From positions 6,320,001-6,384,000 of the forward strand of contig NZ_CP097484.1 in NCBI RefSeq assembly GCF_023546765.1: 64,000 nucleotides of DNA, written 5' to 3'. The notes below the pieces were generated by a model. The model saw nothing but the letters and a program-made list of their open reading frames with translations. It had not been told where the DNA came from and searched no databases. The stretch is from Methylobacterium tardum (GTDB taxonomy: Bacteria > Pseudomonadota > Alphaproteobacteria > Rhizobiales > Beijerinckiaceae). The first letter of the stretch is position 1, and every line of letters begins with the position of its first letter. The translations under genes were made by a program, and so were the position numbers. This document shows positions 37,738 through 46,003 of the stretch, piece by piece.

Positions 37738-38278
37738 CGCCGCCCCCCTGGTCAATGCCGTCTATGGCCCTGGCGATCTCACCCAGGCGGCGCCCGAGAG
37801 GCTGCACGGGCATCGGCGGCTCAGGGCGGACCACGCCGTCTACGACGACGTCGCCGGGTCGGAGCGGGGCAGCGGTGGCGATGCCGGCGTTGGGAACGCA
37901 CGCGGTGCACAGATCGCCCGAGTGCCAACCACAGCCACCAGGGCACGGATCCAGTTGGCTGCAGCCGCACGCCTGGCAGACCATGCCGAGAACCGAGGGG
38001 ATAGAGAACACGCTGGCCTCGTCGCCCGTGCCGGCCCACCAGGCCCCCTCCGGCACGCCGTCGTACCCGACGACCGCCTCGCGCAGGAGCTCGCCCGCGC
38101 GCTCCATGGCCTCGTCCCCGGCGCGGCACGCCGGCATCCTGGCGTGCTCCGAGATGGCCATCGCGACGCCAAGCTCGACGGCGGCCGCCCCGACGCGAGC
38201 CTGGACGTGCGCCGGCAGCGCGGTCCACGCGACCGTGCCGTCGAAGGCCGTGGAGCTGATGTTCGAGTGCTCAGCCAT
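37727..38278 (-). CDS. Hypothetical protein with zinc-ribbon-like core
   Basis: A 183-residue protein. The N-terminal part is helical and Ala-rich; the middle has 'CQACGCSQLDPCPGGCGWHSGDL' style clustered cysteines, typical of phage-borne proteins that fold around zinc. It overlaps both neighbours in the operon. No enzyme motif is seen. Confidence 0.65.
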   Translation of the reverse strand: MAEHSNISSTAFDGTVAWTALPAHVQARVGAAAVELGVAMAISEHARMPACRAGDEAMERAGELLREAVVGYDGVPEGAWWAGTGDEASVFSIPSVLGMVCQACGCSQLDPCPGGCGWHSGDLCTACVPNAGIATAAPLRPGDVVVDGVVRPEPPMPVQPLGRRLGEIARAIDGIDQGGGDER

Positions 38279-38513
38279 CGATTGGGTCCCCCCGGCGCGG
38301 GTTGATCGGCTCCAGGATGCCGGCGACGTCCGAGAGGTAGGCGATGAGGAGGAAGAGCAGGCCGAACGCGAGGGACCACTCCGCCACCACGAAGGCCGCG
38401 AGGGCGAGCTCGCCGGCATGGCCGGCAAACGCGAACAGGAGCGTCGTGAGGAAGGCGGCGGTTACGCAGGTCGCGCCGACCGTCCCGCACGTCAGGATGA
38501 GGAAGGCGCGCAT
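38271..38513 (-). CDS. Small two-helix membrane protein
   Basis: An 80-residue protein with two hydrophobic helices (about 5-30 and 36-63) and a charged C-terminal tail 'EPINPRRGDPIDG'. Its ATG overlaps the upstream stop by one base (TGATG), and its own end overlaps the next gene by 8 bases. Function unknown. Confidence 0.68.
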   Translation of the reverse strand: MRAFLILTCGTVGATCVTAAFLTTLLFAFAGHAGELALAAFVVAEWSLAFGLLFLLIAYLSDVAGILEPINPRRGDPIDG

Positions 38514-38815
38514 CAGAGCGTGTCCTCCACCGGCGTGGTGAGGCGCGGCAGCGCCCGGCGCAGGGCCTCGATGTCGTCGACGTTCGCGACCGCCTGCAGG
38601 GCCTCGGCGCCCAGCGTGATCGTGATGGGGACGGCCTTGGACGGCGGCACAGCCACGTGGTCGGGCCCGTTCGACCGGATGATCTCGAACCCGGCCTTCG
38701 TCAGGCTTTCGATCACGAACGAGGCCTTGTTGGCGCTCCCGTGAATGTTGCCGAGGCACTGCGAGAGGGCAGCCGCGATGGCGACATGGGCGGGGCTGGG
38801 GACCTGGACACTCAT
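38513..38815 (-). CDS. Hypothetical protein, 100 residues
   Basis: A soluble protein beginning 'MSVQVPSPAHVAIAAALSQCL', with 'ASFVIESLTKAGFEIIRSNG' in the middle and an Asp/Glu-rich end. It has an alpha/beta rhythm but no recognisable motif. Coupled by one-base overlap to the membrane-protein gene. Confidence 0.62.
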   Translation of the reverse strand: MSVQVPSPAHVAIAAALSQCLGNIHGSANKASFVIESLTKAGFEIIRSNGPDHVAVPPSKAVPITITLGAEALQAVANVDDIEALRRALPRLTTPVEDTL

Positions 38816-38870
38816 CTGACGATCCTTCTGTTCTGGCTGCTGCGGGGATGCGGCGGCGTGGGGCTGGATT

Positions 38871-39191
38871 TCAGGGCCTCGGGCCGAGGATGCCGTCGGC
38901 GAGCGCGGCCGCTGCACGGACGCCGGCGTCGCCCTCCGCCCGGACGGCGAGGACCTCGATGCGGGAGGGCGGCTCGACGGTGTGGATGTCCCCCGCAGCG
39001 TCCCGGCGCAGGCCGAGGTAGGCGAGGACGGACCCGGCGACGCGCTGGCGCCCGAGCAAGCTCTTCGAGACGATGCTCTCGGCCGCTTTGGGCGACACGC
39101 CCTGCAGCCCCCGGGCGAAGGCGACCTGCCCCCCGGCCCTGGCGACGGCCTCTCCCAGGCGGATGCGGGCCTGGCGTTCGGTCAATCTCAT
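38871..39191 (-). CDS. Putative Cro/YdaS-like DNA-binding protein
   Basis: A 106-residue protein. 'LGEAVARAGGQVAFARGLQGVSPKAAE' and 'VSKSLLGRQRVAGSVLAYLGL' read as a helix-turn-helix of the YdaS/Cro type, with an Arg/Ala-rich C-terminal tail. GGAGACAGACG precedes the ATG at 39191. Probably a small regulator of the element; target unknown. Confidence 0.62.
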   Translation of the reverse strand: MRLTERQARIRLGEAVARAGGQVAFARGLQGVSPKAAESIVSKSLLGRQRVAGSVLAYLGLRRDAAGDIHTVEPPSRIEVLAVRAEGDAGVRAAAALADGILGPRP

Positions 39192-39202
39192 CGTCTGTCT
39201 CC

Positions 39203-39712
39203 TCACCAAGGGATGTCTGCATCGTTCGGATCGAGGGGCGGCGGTGGCGGGGGCGGCCGATACCCGGGCAGGGGCTGCACTCGCGGGAGCGTCGGCCGGA
39301 TCGGCGGATGCCGCGGCACCGGCTCCGGCGCCTCAGGGGGGCCGTCGTCCGCCGGCGCCGATCGCTTGAGCCCGGCCAGCCTGGAGGGCGCCTGGGGCTT
39401 CGGCGGGGGAACCGGCGCGGGGGCCGCGGCGGGCGCCGGGACGCGGATCATCGGCGGGCGCGGCGCGGGGACGGGGGCCGGCGGCGGGGCGGGCTCCGTG
39501 GGCGTCGCCGGCTGCATGCCGTCCACGAGCGCGATGACGCCGGCACGCATGGCCTGCACGACCCGGTCCTCGACGTCGCGGACGAGGCCGGTCATGGGGT
39601 GGCCCGCGTCGCCTGCGGCGGAGGCCAGGGCGGCGGCGCGGGCCTCGGCGAGGCGCTGGCGCAGGGCTGCGCCGGTCAGGCCATCGAGGCCTTCGAGCAG
39701 GGGATGGCTCAC
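39203..39712 (-). CDS. Proline-rich hypothetical protein
   Basis: A 169-residue protein that starts with GTG overlapping the upstream stop (GTGA). Residues 1-70 are helical; residues 70-165 are an extended Pro/Ala/Arg-rich tail with runs of prolines near the C terminus, expected to be disordered. Such low-complexity tails are often protein-interaction arms. Not recognised. Confidence 0.58.
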   Translation of the reverse strand: MSHPLLEGLDGLTGAALRQRLAEARAAALASAAGDAGHPMTGLVRDVEDRVVQAMRAGVIALVDGMQPATPTEPAPPPAPVPAPRPPMIRVPAPAAAPAPVPPPKPQAPSRLAGLKRSAPADDGPPEAPEPVPRHPPIRPTLPRVQPLPGYRPPPPPPPLDPNDADIPW

Positions 39713-39918
39713 GCGCGCGGCTCCTCGATGGCGATCCAGTTGCCGGCCTCGAACCGGACGTGGCCGGACTTGCGCAGGCGCTGCAGGGACAGCGAGACCT
39801 GCGCGATTCTGAGCCCGAGCGCCGGCGCGAGGTGCATCGGGAGCGAGCTCGACGGTCCGGCCTGGAGGGCGGCCAGGACGGCGGCGTCGCGGGCGGCGGA
39901 GGCAGCGCTCACAGGCAC
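39709..39918 (-). CDS. Small winged-helix-like protein
   Basis: A 69-residue GTG-started protein. 'DAAVLAALQAG' with 'LGLRIAQVSLSLQRLRKSGHVRFEAGNWIA' matches a MarR/ArsR-like winged helix: helix, recognition helix, and a beta wing. It overlaps its upstream neighbour by 10 bases and its downstream neighbour by 4. Likely a DNA-binding regulator. Confidence 0.65.
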   Translation of the reverse strand: MPVSAASAARDAAVLAALQAGPSSSLPMHLAPALGLRIAQVSLSLQRLRKSGHVRFEAGNWIAIEEPRA

Positions 39919-40172
39919 CCCCTGACGTACGCGCGCTCGATCCCGAGCGCCTGCAGGATCCGGGCTCCGGGCGACCGGCGGCCGGAGAGGACGTCCGCGA
40001 GGTAGCCGGGGCCCACGCCGTGGCGGCGGGCCCAGCCGGCGGCGGAGCCCTGGCGCTGGATGGCAGCGCGGAGCTCGTCGAGGACGGCCTCCGGTGCCAC
40101 GACCTGCGCCGCCTCCTCGCAGCTCAGGGCGGCCGCGTCGTACGAATCGTCGGGGTGCCAGCTCACGCGCAC
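39909..40172 (-). CDS. Small helix-turn-helix protein
   Basis: An 87-residue GTG-started protein. 'LRAAIQRQGSAAGWARRHGVGPGYLADVLSGRRSPGARILQALG' reads as a five-helix XRE/Cro domain with the recognition helix at 'GPGYLADVLSG'. It overlaps both neighbours. A transcription regulator of the element is the likely role. Confidence 0.68.
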   Translation of the reverse strand: MRVSWHPDDSYDAAALSCEEAAQVVAPEAVLDELRAAIQRQGSAAGWARRHGVGPGYLADVLSGRRSPGARILQALGIERAYVRGCL

Positions 40173-40522
40173 GCCCCCCTCAGCGCGGCCCGGCCGGCGG
40201 TGTCCGTCGGCAGGCCGAGGTAGCGCGCCCGGCTCTGCAGCGCCGGCGGCGTGACGCCCAGCGCGGCCGCCGCCCTGCGCAGCGAGAGCGGCCCCTGGAT
40301 CGCTGCGGCGACGTCAGCGTCCGTCATGCGCTGGCGATCCGGCAGACGCGCCGTCGGCGGCACCGCTCGGATGGCGACGCCGGCGAGCTGGGCCCAGCAG
40401 TGGGCGGTGTACTGCGAGACGCCGAGCCGACGCGCGACCGCGCCGACGCCGACCGTGGCCGCAACGACGCGCCGGACATCGGGCACCGACACGCCCGATC
40501 CCACTTCCCTCCAGATCTGCAT
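40163..40522 (-). CDS. Double helix-turn-helix protein, first gene of the operon
   Basis: A 119-residue protein with two HTH-like segments: 'VGAVARRLGVSQYTAHCWAQLAG' and 'LSLRRAAAALGVTPPALQSRARYLG'. The ATG at 40522 follows GGAGGACGGCA. It heads the ten-gene minus-strand operon and faces a divergent promoter with palindromic sites, so it may regulate that region. Confidence 0.68.
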   Translation of the reverse strand: MQIWREVGSGVSVPDVRRVVAATVGVGAVARRLGVSQYTAHCWAQLAGVAIRAVPPTARLPDRQRMTDADVAAAIQGPLSLRRAAAALGVTPPALQSRARYLGLPTDTAGRAALRGACA

Positions 40523-40623
40523 TGCCGTCCTCCGAATGTTCACGCGATGCTTGCGCAGGGGTATTTGAGCAAGTTCGTCAAAAGACGAAAGAGGCTTGGG
40601 GGCACAAAGTTAACGGGTCTCGA

Positions 40624-40638
40624 TTGAACAACGTTCAA
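40624..40638. promoter_or_regulatory. Palindromic operator TTGAAC-N3-GTTCAA
   Basis: A perfect 15-base palindrome in the 280-base gap between the divergent operon (start 40522) and the gene at 40803. GAAC/GTTC arms recall LexA-type half sites, but the 3-base spacer fits neither the N4 nor the N7 form, so a phage-type repressor encoded nearby is as likely. Confidence 0.55.
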
Positions 40639-40665
40639 AGACCTGCCTGTATAGAGCGCCATGTA

Positions 40666-40677
40666 CGTATCAATACG
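40666..40677. promoter_or_regulatory. Second palindrome CGTAT-CA-ATACG
   Basis: A perfect 12-base palindrome 27 bases from the first operator candidate, in the AT-richest part of the divergent control region, where promoters are expected. Confidence 0.42.
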
Positions 40678-40802
40678 CACAGTCTTCAGATGATAGCCTC
40701 GCAAAGTTGACGCCAGGACAGAGAATGTTCTTGCCGGAGCCCGCAGCGGTGCTAGCATTCGTCATGTGCCGAATGACGGCACGGCAAATTCGGAGGGATG
40801 CG

Positions 40803-41708
40803 ATGCCGTACGAGAACCGGGTCACGAGGCAGTGGCAGCGCCCGCCGGAGGGGCTGGGGCTGACCTGGCAGGTCGCGCCGCGGGAGCTCCGCGTGTCGGG
40901 CGAGCTCAAAGCCCTCTGGACGGCGACGGAGCCCAGCCAGGATTACGACGACGCGCTCGCCAGCCAAGAGGGGCGGCACCTGCGTACCGTCGGCTACAGC
41001 TACGACCGTCTTAGCGGTCTGCCGTGCTTCTGGGAGAGCGCGCATCTCGACCGTCAGGCGGCGCAGGTCCTCGTCAATACCGCCCGCAACGGCTTGCAGG
41101 CGTATCGCGAGAAGCTGGCCCGGCAGCGCGCCGACGCGGCCGAGCGCGAGGCGTTCGAGGCGGCGAACCGGGAGCGCCAGGCGGCCGAGGACCTCGACCT
41201 CGCGACCCGCGCCATCGCCGCCGCGAAGGAGTCCCTCGAACGTCACGAGTGGGCGTGGGCCCTGGCCGACGACGTCACCCGGGCCAGGCGCCTGATCCTG
41301 ATCCCGCCCGCACAACTGGAGCGGCGCCTGGCATGGGCGCTAGAGATGTACGTCGAACGCGCGCAGGCGAACGTCGACAGGGCGATGGCCGCGATGACGG
41401 CGATCTACGAGCCGGAGGCTGAGCGCGCCGCCATCGAGGACGTGCAGATCGCCGCGCTGGAGGGCTGCCGGCTCCTCAGCGCGCGCGACAGCGACCGGGC
41501 CAGCATCAATAACAAGATGGGCTGGGGCAGGACGACGACCGTTAAGGGGCACGTCCTCTCGTCCCACGAAAGGTTCGACACGATCCTCGCGAGCCACGCG
41601 CTCCGGGCGCTCCGCACGCACCGGCGGCAGTTGCCCCCGGACCTCGACCGGAGACTGTTCGGGCTCAGCGCCGAGGCGTGGATCGCGGCCAGCGCGGACG
41701 CCGCCTGA
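40803..41708 (+). CDS. Hypothetical coiled-coil protein, 301 residues
   Basis: An ATG-started protein behind CGGAGGG. The N-terminal 100 residues contain 'VGYSYDRLSGLPCFW'; residues about 105-160 form a highly charged coiled coil ('AREKLARQRADAAEREAFEAANRERQ' broken by a turn); the C terminus is helical with 'RALRTHRRQLPPDLDRRLFGL'. No known family. It is transcribed away from the HTH operon under the same control region, so it may be co-regulated with it. Confidence 0.7.
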   Translation: MPYENRVTRQWQRPPEGLGLTWQVAPRELRVSGELKALWTATEPSQDYDDALASQEGRHLRTVGYSYDRLSGLPCFWESAHLDRQAAQVLVNTARNGLQAYREKLARQRADAAEREAFEAANRERQAAEDLDLATRAIAAAKESLERHEWAWALADDVTRARRLILIPPAQLERRLAWALEMYVERAQANVDRAMAAMTAIYEPEAERAAIEDVQIAALEGCRLLSARDSDRASINNKMGWGRTTTVKGHVLSSHERFDTILASHALRALRTHRRQLPPDLDRRLFGLSAEAWIAASADAA

Positions 41709-41764
41709 TTGTGGCTTGCCGGGGCGAGGCGATCATCGAGACTCCACACACCAAGGAACCCCCG

Positions 41765-42346
41765 ATGCGTTTCCTCGCCCGCCTCGCCGCCGTCCTCGCC
41801 GCCGTTGCCCTCGCCCCGGTCGCCCTCGTGTGGGACGGGGCGAAGTGGATCCGCAGGCTCTTCTTCCGGCCCGATCCCGTCCTGCCCACCGCCGTAGCCG
41901 CGGAGGACTACCTCGATGCCGCCGTGGCGGCCGCTCCCTCCGCCCCGGTGCCCGAGGGCATTCCGGCCCGGCACCCGGTCGGGATGGCCCTCGTCCTCCA
42001 CGCCCGTCATCTCACCGCTGGCGGGGATCCCGTCGACCTCACCGGCCTGCCCGCCGACGCCGCGACGTGGCTGCACTCGCTCTCGCCCGACGAGCTCGCC
42101 GTGCTGGCCCTCGCGATGCCCCACGAGGCCCAGGCCCTCGCCGCTGGAACGGGACACGTCCCCGGCCTGCAGGGCCCGCACGATGCGGACACGTCCGCGG
42201 CGCCCGGGACGCATCCGCAGGATGCGGACATGTCAGAGGCGCCGGCATTCTCCTGGCCGTATAGGGGCGCCCGGGGCGACAGCGCGATGGCAGACCTGCT
42301 CGCACACGTTGAAGCCCTCAGGCACCGCCAGGTCCGGGTTGCCTGA
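41765..42346 (+). CDS. Hypothetical membrane-anchored protein
   Basis: A 193-residue protein with an N-terminal hydrophobic helix (about 3-25, 'LAAVLAAVALAPVALVW') and a long acidic Ala/Pro-rich soluble part. Towards the C terminus 'HPQDADMSEAP' repeats the pattern 'HDADTSAAP'. Function unknown. It follows the coiled-coil gene on the same strand and ends before a strong terminator. Confidence 0.62.
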   Translation: MRFLARLAAVLAAVALAPVALVWDGAKWIRRLFFRPDPVLPTAVAAEDYLDAAVAAAPSAPVPEGIPARHPVGMALVLHARHLTAGGDPVDLTGLPADAATWLHSLSPDELAVLALAMPHEAQALAAGTGHVPGLQGPHDADTSAAPGTHPQDADMSEAPAFSWPYRGARGDSAMADLLAHVEALRHRQVRVA

Positions 42347-42370
42347 GCCGCCCGAGCCCCCGAAACAACG

Positions 42371-42401
42371 AAGCCCGCCGGGATCACCGGCGGGCTTTTT
42401 C
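42371..42401 (+). terminator. Rho-independent terminator
   Basis: Ten-base stem AGCCCGCCGG/CCGGCGGGCT with a GATCA loop runs straight into TTTTTC. It closes the plus-strand genes beginning at 40803. A further hairpin TGCGTCCC/GGGACGCA lies at 42434-42453 without a T run. Confidence 0.9.
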
Positions 42402-42487
42402 GTGGGCGCACGTGCGTCCGACGTCGGCCTACGTGCGTCCCACAGGGGACGCAAAAGGGCGCACGGGGCAAGTCGCAAGCAAAATCG

Positions 42488-42775
42488 TCACGCGCGCCGG
42501 ACGGCTGGAAGCCGGGCCTCTGCCTTGGCGGCGCGGATCCTCAGGCCAGCGACCTCGGCGCGGGCGGCCGCAAGCTGGCGGGCGAGCTCCGCCTCACGGG
42601 CGCGGGAGGCCATGAGGGCTTGGCCGAGACGGTGGACGGCAGCCTCCGAGCGGGCTTCGGCGCGATCCCAAGCGGCCTGCTCGCGGTGGGCGCGGATGCC
42701 GGCGTCCATTGCCAGCAGGGCGGCTCCCAGGCCGGCCGACACGCCGTCGTGGACGACCTGTCCGTGATCGCGCAT
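42488..42775 (-). CDS. Small coiled-coil protein
   Basis: A 95-residue, Ala/Arg/Glu-rich protein, helical throughout with heptad-like spacing ('REAELARQLAAARAEVAGL'). The ATG follows GGAGGCAGCG. No known family. The following 317 bases upstream (42776-43092) show no gene and no clear structure. Confidence 0.6.
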   Translation of the reverse strand: MRDHGQVVHDGVSAGLGAALLAMDAGIRAHREQAAWDRAEARSEAAVHRLGQALMASRAREAELARQLAAARAEVAGLRIRAAKAEARLPAVRRA

Positions 42776-43092
42776 CGCTGCCTCCGTCGTCTCAGGAGGC
42801 CATAGATTCAGCTCGTCGGGCTGCCGTCCAGCTGATCGTCATCGCAAGGTTACTGGATCCCTAGCCGGGGAATACCGAGGGACGCGTCCGGGTGACTACA
42901 CGGACCTGGGCGTATAGCGCCCCCCATTACTTCCTCGAAAGGGAACGGAAATCCAAGGGGACGTAGCGCATCGAAACCTGACGGCTGGTATCGTTCCTCA
43001 CGCTGATGTTTTCCGGCAGTTCGTCGGCTTCCTCGGGACAACGCCAGCGAGATTAAGATTGAACCGACGGCCTCATTGGGGCGGCTGACGCT

Positions 43093-43833
43093 TCAGGCCG
43101 CATCGTCTTCGGGACGGCGGCGTCGGTAACGCGCAGCGCCTTCCTTCGCGAAGAGCTTCTTGAACTTGATCCGCTGGTCCATCACGCCCCGGATCAGGTC
43201 CACGCCCCATTCCCCGGGGTACTCCTCGGCCTCCCTCACGAACTCATGCCCGATCCGGGGCACGATGTCGGCCAGGTGCATCGCCTCCCGTTCCGGGAGG
43301 ATCTCCCAGATCTCCTGGGCCACCGTCCGCCAGAAAGCGCGCGACCTCACCAACGACAGGTGCTCCCTCACCCGGTCGAGCTCGGTCGCGTACCAGGCAA
43401 GCTCGTTCCGCTGCGCGTCGATGACCGCCTCGCGGGCGTCCAGCATCGCGAGTGCCTCTTCCCGCAACTTTCGTTCGGCCGCGACTTCCGCCTCCATGCG
43501 CTGGCGGTCGCGCTGGTAGATCATGGTGGCCTCGGCCTGCGCCGCCCCCCAAAGCTCGATGCCGGCCTTCGCCAGCCTCGTCGAGACAGATTTTGGCATC
43601 CCCGACTGCTCGATGGCGGGAACGTAGCAGCGGTCGGCGGTCCACTCGGCGTAGTACCGGCCAATCGTCTGGTTGTTGCCGGCAACCCCGTGATCAAGCT
43701 TCACCCGCGCCCAAACCGTCCGCAGGTTGACGGCCTCCACGCCCTCGGCACGGATGTCGTCGGCCGCCTGGAAGACGGCGCGCCTCCGGCGTTCATCGCC
43801 CGGTGCCAGTCCGATGGTGGCTCCCCCCGCCAT
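43093..43833 (-). CDS. KfrA-like DNA-binding protein
   Basis: A 246-residue protein matching the plasmid KfrA layout: an N-terminal DNA-binding domain (about 15-80, 'FQAADDIRAEGVEAVNLRTVWARV', 'NNQTIGRYYAEW') and a long alpha-helical coiled coil (about 100-165). KfrA proteins autoregulate and help plasmid or element stability. A set of inverted repeats lies upstream of its start. This links the element to plasmid or conjugative-element biology. Confidence 0.8.
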   Translation of the reverse strand: MAGGATIGLAPGDERRRRAVFQAADDIRAEGVEAVNLRTVWARVKLDHGVAGNNQTIGRYYAEWTADRCYVPAIEQSGMPKSVSTRLAKAGIELWGAAQAEATMIYQRDRQRMEAEVAAERKLREEALAMLDAREAVIDAQRNELAWYATELDRVREHLSLVRSRAFWRTVAQEIWEILPEREAMHLADIVPRIGHEFVREAEEYPGEWGVDLIRGVMDQRIKFKKLFAKEGAARYRRRRPEDDAA

Positions 43834-43893
43834 AATAGCCTTCTCCCCGTGCGGTCTCAGTCGGGGGCCGTCATGGTTAAGGAAGCGTTTCGA

Positions 43894-43939
43894 GTCCGTA
43901 GCGGGTAGCAGGTAACGCTACGCGTCTTGCGCTACGGAC
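43894..43939. promoter_or_regulatory. Iterated inverted repeats upstream of the KfrA-like gene
   Basis: Outer arms GTCCGTAGCG (43894-43903) and CGCTACGGAC (43930-43939) are perfect, and a further CGCTAC occurs at 43916-43921 between them. They begin 61 bases upstream of the KfrA-like start codon, the place and style of a KfrA autoregulatory operator. Confidence 0.6.
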
Positions 43940-44086
43940 CCGGCCGGACCACACGCCGGACGAGGTCCCGCCACTCGGCCGGAGCGTCCAGGGACATGCC
44001 GGCGAGCCCCTTCGGACAGCTATCCACATCAATCCACAACGGCATGTCGTCGCAAGCTTGGCCGCTTGCGGACCATGAACCTTTTC

Positions 44087-44101
44087 GTTCACACTTTGTT
44101 C
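44087..44101 (+). promoter_or_regulatory. LexA (SOS) box, GTTC-N7-GTTC
   Basis: GTTC-ACACTTT-GTTC matches the alphaproteobacterial LexA direct-repeat consensus exactly and lies 22 bases before the umuD start codon. It predicts damage-inducible expression of umuDC. Confidence 0.85.
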
Positions 44102-44123
44102 TATGAGGATTCGGAGGCCAGGC

Positions 44124-44552
44124 ATGCAGGTCAGCGGCATCGTCATTGGGTTGCCAATGCCCATCCCGATGCTCGCCAAGGCCGTGCGGGCAGGCTTCCC
44201 GAGCCCGGCCGACGACTTCGCAGAGGAGGAGGTCGACCTCCAGCGCCTGCTGGTCTCGAACCGGCCGGCGACGTTCATCGTCCGGGTGGCCGGCGACAGC
44301 ATGCTCCTCGCCGGGCTGTTCGACGGCGATCTCGCCGTGGTCGACCGCTCTGTCACCCCGCGAAACGGGGACATCGTCGTGGTCGACGTCGACGGGGAGC
44401 GCAGCTTCAAGGTCTGGAAGCGGGTCGGCCCGAGGGTGACGCTCTCGTTCGCCAACCCCCGGTTCCCGTCATTCGTGCTGTCGAGCGACGCCGTGGTCGA
44501 GGTCTGGGGAGTGGTGACGGGATCCATCAACCCGAGGCGCCGCGGCGAATGA
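44124..44552 (+). CDS. umuD: Translesion synthesis accessory protein UmuD (S24 peptidase)
   Basis: A 142-residue UmuD. Ala23-Gly24 in '[11 protein letters not shown]' is the self-cleavage site; Ser59 in 'AGDSMLLAG' and Lys96 in 'SFKVWKR' are the catalytic dyad. RecA-stimulated cleavage would yield active UmuD' for polymerase V. The ATG at 44124 follows CGGAGGCCAGGC; an upstream ATG at 44103 overlaps the SOS box and is less likely. It overlaps umuC by four bases (ATGA). Confidence 0.92.
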   Translation: MQVSGIVIGLPMPIPMLAKAVRAGFPSPADDFAEEEVDLQRLLVSNRPATFIVRVAGDSMLLAGLFDGDLAVVDRSVTPRNGDIVVVDVDGERSFKVWKRVGPRVTLSFANPRFPSFVLSSDAVVEVWGVVTGSINPRRRGE

Positions 44553-45834
44553 CCGGCCGGACCTACGCGCTGTCAGACGGCAACTCGTTCTACTGCTCGT
44601 GCGAGCGCGTCTTTGATGCCCGGCTCGCCAGGGTCCCCGTGATCGTCTTGAGCAACAACGACGGTTGCGCTGTCGCCCGAACCAGCGAGGCGAAGGCCCT
44701 CGGGATTAAGATGGGGGATCCCTGGTTCAAGATCCGCGACCTGTGCCGGTCGGGGGGCGTTCGGGCCTTCTCCTCGAACTACGCCCTGTACGGGGACATG
44801 TCGGCGCGCGTGAACGAGGTCTACGCGCGGTTCAGCCCCCGCATCGAGGTCTACTCCATCGACGAGAGCTTCCTCGACCTCACGGACGTGCGGCAGGCCG
44901 ACAGGATGCCGCTCGCACGCGACATGCGCGCGACGGTTCAGGCCTGGACCGGCATCCCGACCTGCGTCGGCATCGGGCCCACCAAGACGCTGGCCAAGCT
45001 CGCCAACCACGTCGCGAAGAAGGTTCCGGAACTCGAAGGCGTGTGCGACCTGACCGACCCGGTCCAGTACGCCCATTGGATGGCGCGCATCGAGCCCGGC
45101 GAGATCTGGGGGATCGGACCCGCCAACGCGAGGAAGCTTGAGGCGCTCGGCTGCGAGAGCGTCGCCGACGTGAGGGACCTGGATGCCCGGGTCGCGCGCA
45201 AGGCCATGACGGTGGTTGGCGAACGGCTTGTGCAGGAGCTGCGCGGCGTGCCTTGCCTCGACCTGGAGGAGGTCGCGCCGACCCGGAAAGGCTGCGCGGT
45301 GACGCGGTGCTTCTCCGATCGGGTGGAAGATCTCGCCACGATGGAGCAGGCCGTCGCCACCCATGCCACCGGCTCGGCGAGAAGCTCCGTGCGGGCGGCC
45401 TGGGCACGGACCACGTCACGGTCTTCTTCCACACCTCGGAGCACGACAGGAACCGGCCGCAGCGGTCGGTCTCGACGGTGGTGTCCTTTCCGGAAGCCTC
45501 GAATGACACCATCGTTCTCGTGAAGGCCGCCGTGTTCGGCGTGAGGAAGGTCTGGAAGCCCGGCTACCGCTATTCCAAGGCGGGCATCGTCACGACCGAC
45601 CTCGTGCCGCTCGAAGCCTCGCAGCGGGCTTTCCCGAGCATGGGCCAGCTGGATCGCGAAAATGCGACCGCGCTGATGGCGGCGCTCGACGCCTGCAACC
45701 GGCGCTACGGCCGCGGAACAGTCGTGCCGGCCACCGCCGGCGTCGTGCAGAAGAGGGAGTGGGCGACCAAGTTCGAGATGCGCTCGCCCCGCTACACCAC
45801 GCGCTTCGAGGAGCTCCCGGTCGTGGCGGCGTGA
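44549..45834 (+). pseudogene. umuC: Error-prone DNA polymerase V subunit UmuC, frameshifted
   Basis: A Y-family polymerase. '[16 protein letters not shown]' has the first catalytic Asp, '[10 protein letters not shown]' the Asp/Glu pair, and '[20 protein letters not shown]' the thumb-adjacent signature. Around 45370-45375 the frame fails: 'AVATHAT' should continue as '[16 protein letters not shown]', which is present one frame over and runs to 45834. A single missing C in ACC(C)GG restores a 428-residue full-length UmuC. As written, the product ends at 45523 without its little-finger domain. A base-calling error is equally possible. Confidence 0.88.
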
Positions 45835-46003
45835 GGGGATGATTTAGGTCCTGACGTGGCACGATCGGTCGCGAAGCAACCGCCGGCGGAGGTCAACCCT
45901 TCTGATGGCTACAGCCTTCGTCAAACCCACGGGGAATGGCATTTGGAGCCCTTGTGGGCTGCAGGTGCCGGAACTTCAATGACGGCCGCGAAGGGATGAA
46001 CTG

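Noticed and set aside
42434..42453. Second terminator after the hairpin at 42371
   Set aside because: The TGCGTCCC/GGGACGCA stem has no T tract; left as a plain inverted repeat.
43877..44530. Ser/Thr-rich frame opposite umuD
   Set aside because: It is the antisense of umuD and has the composition of a shadow frame.
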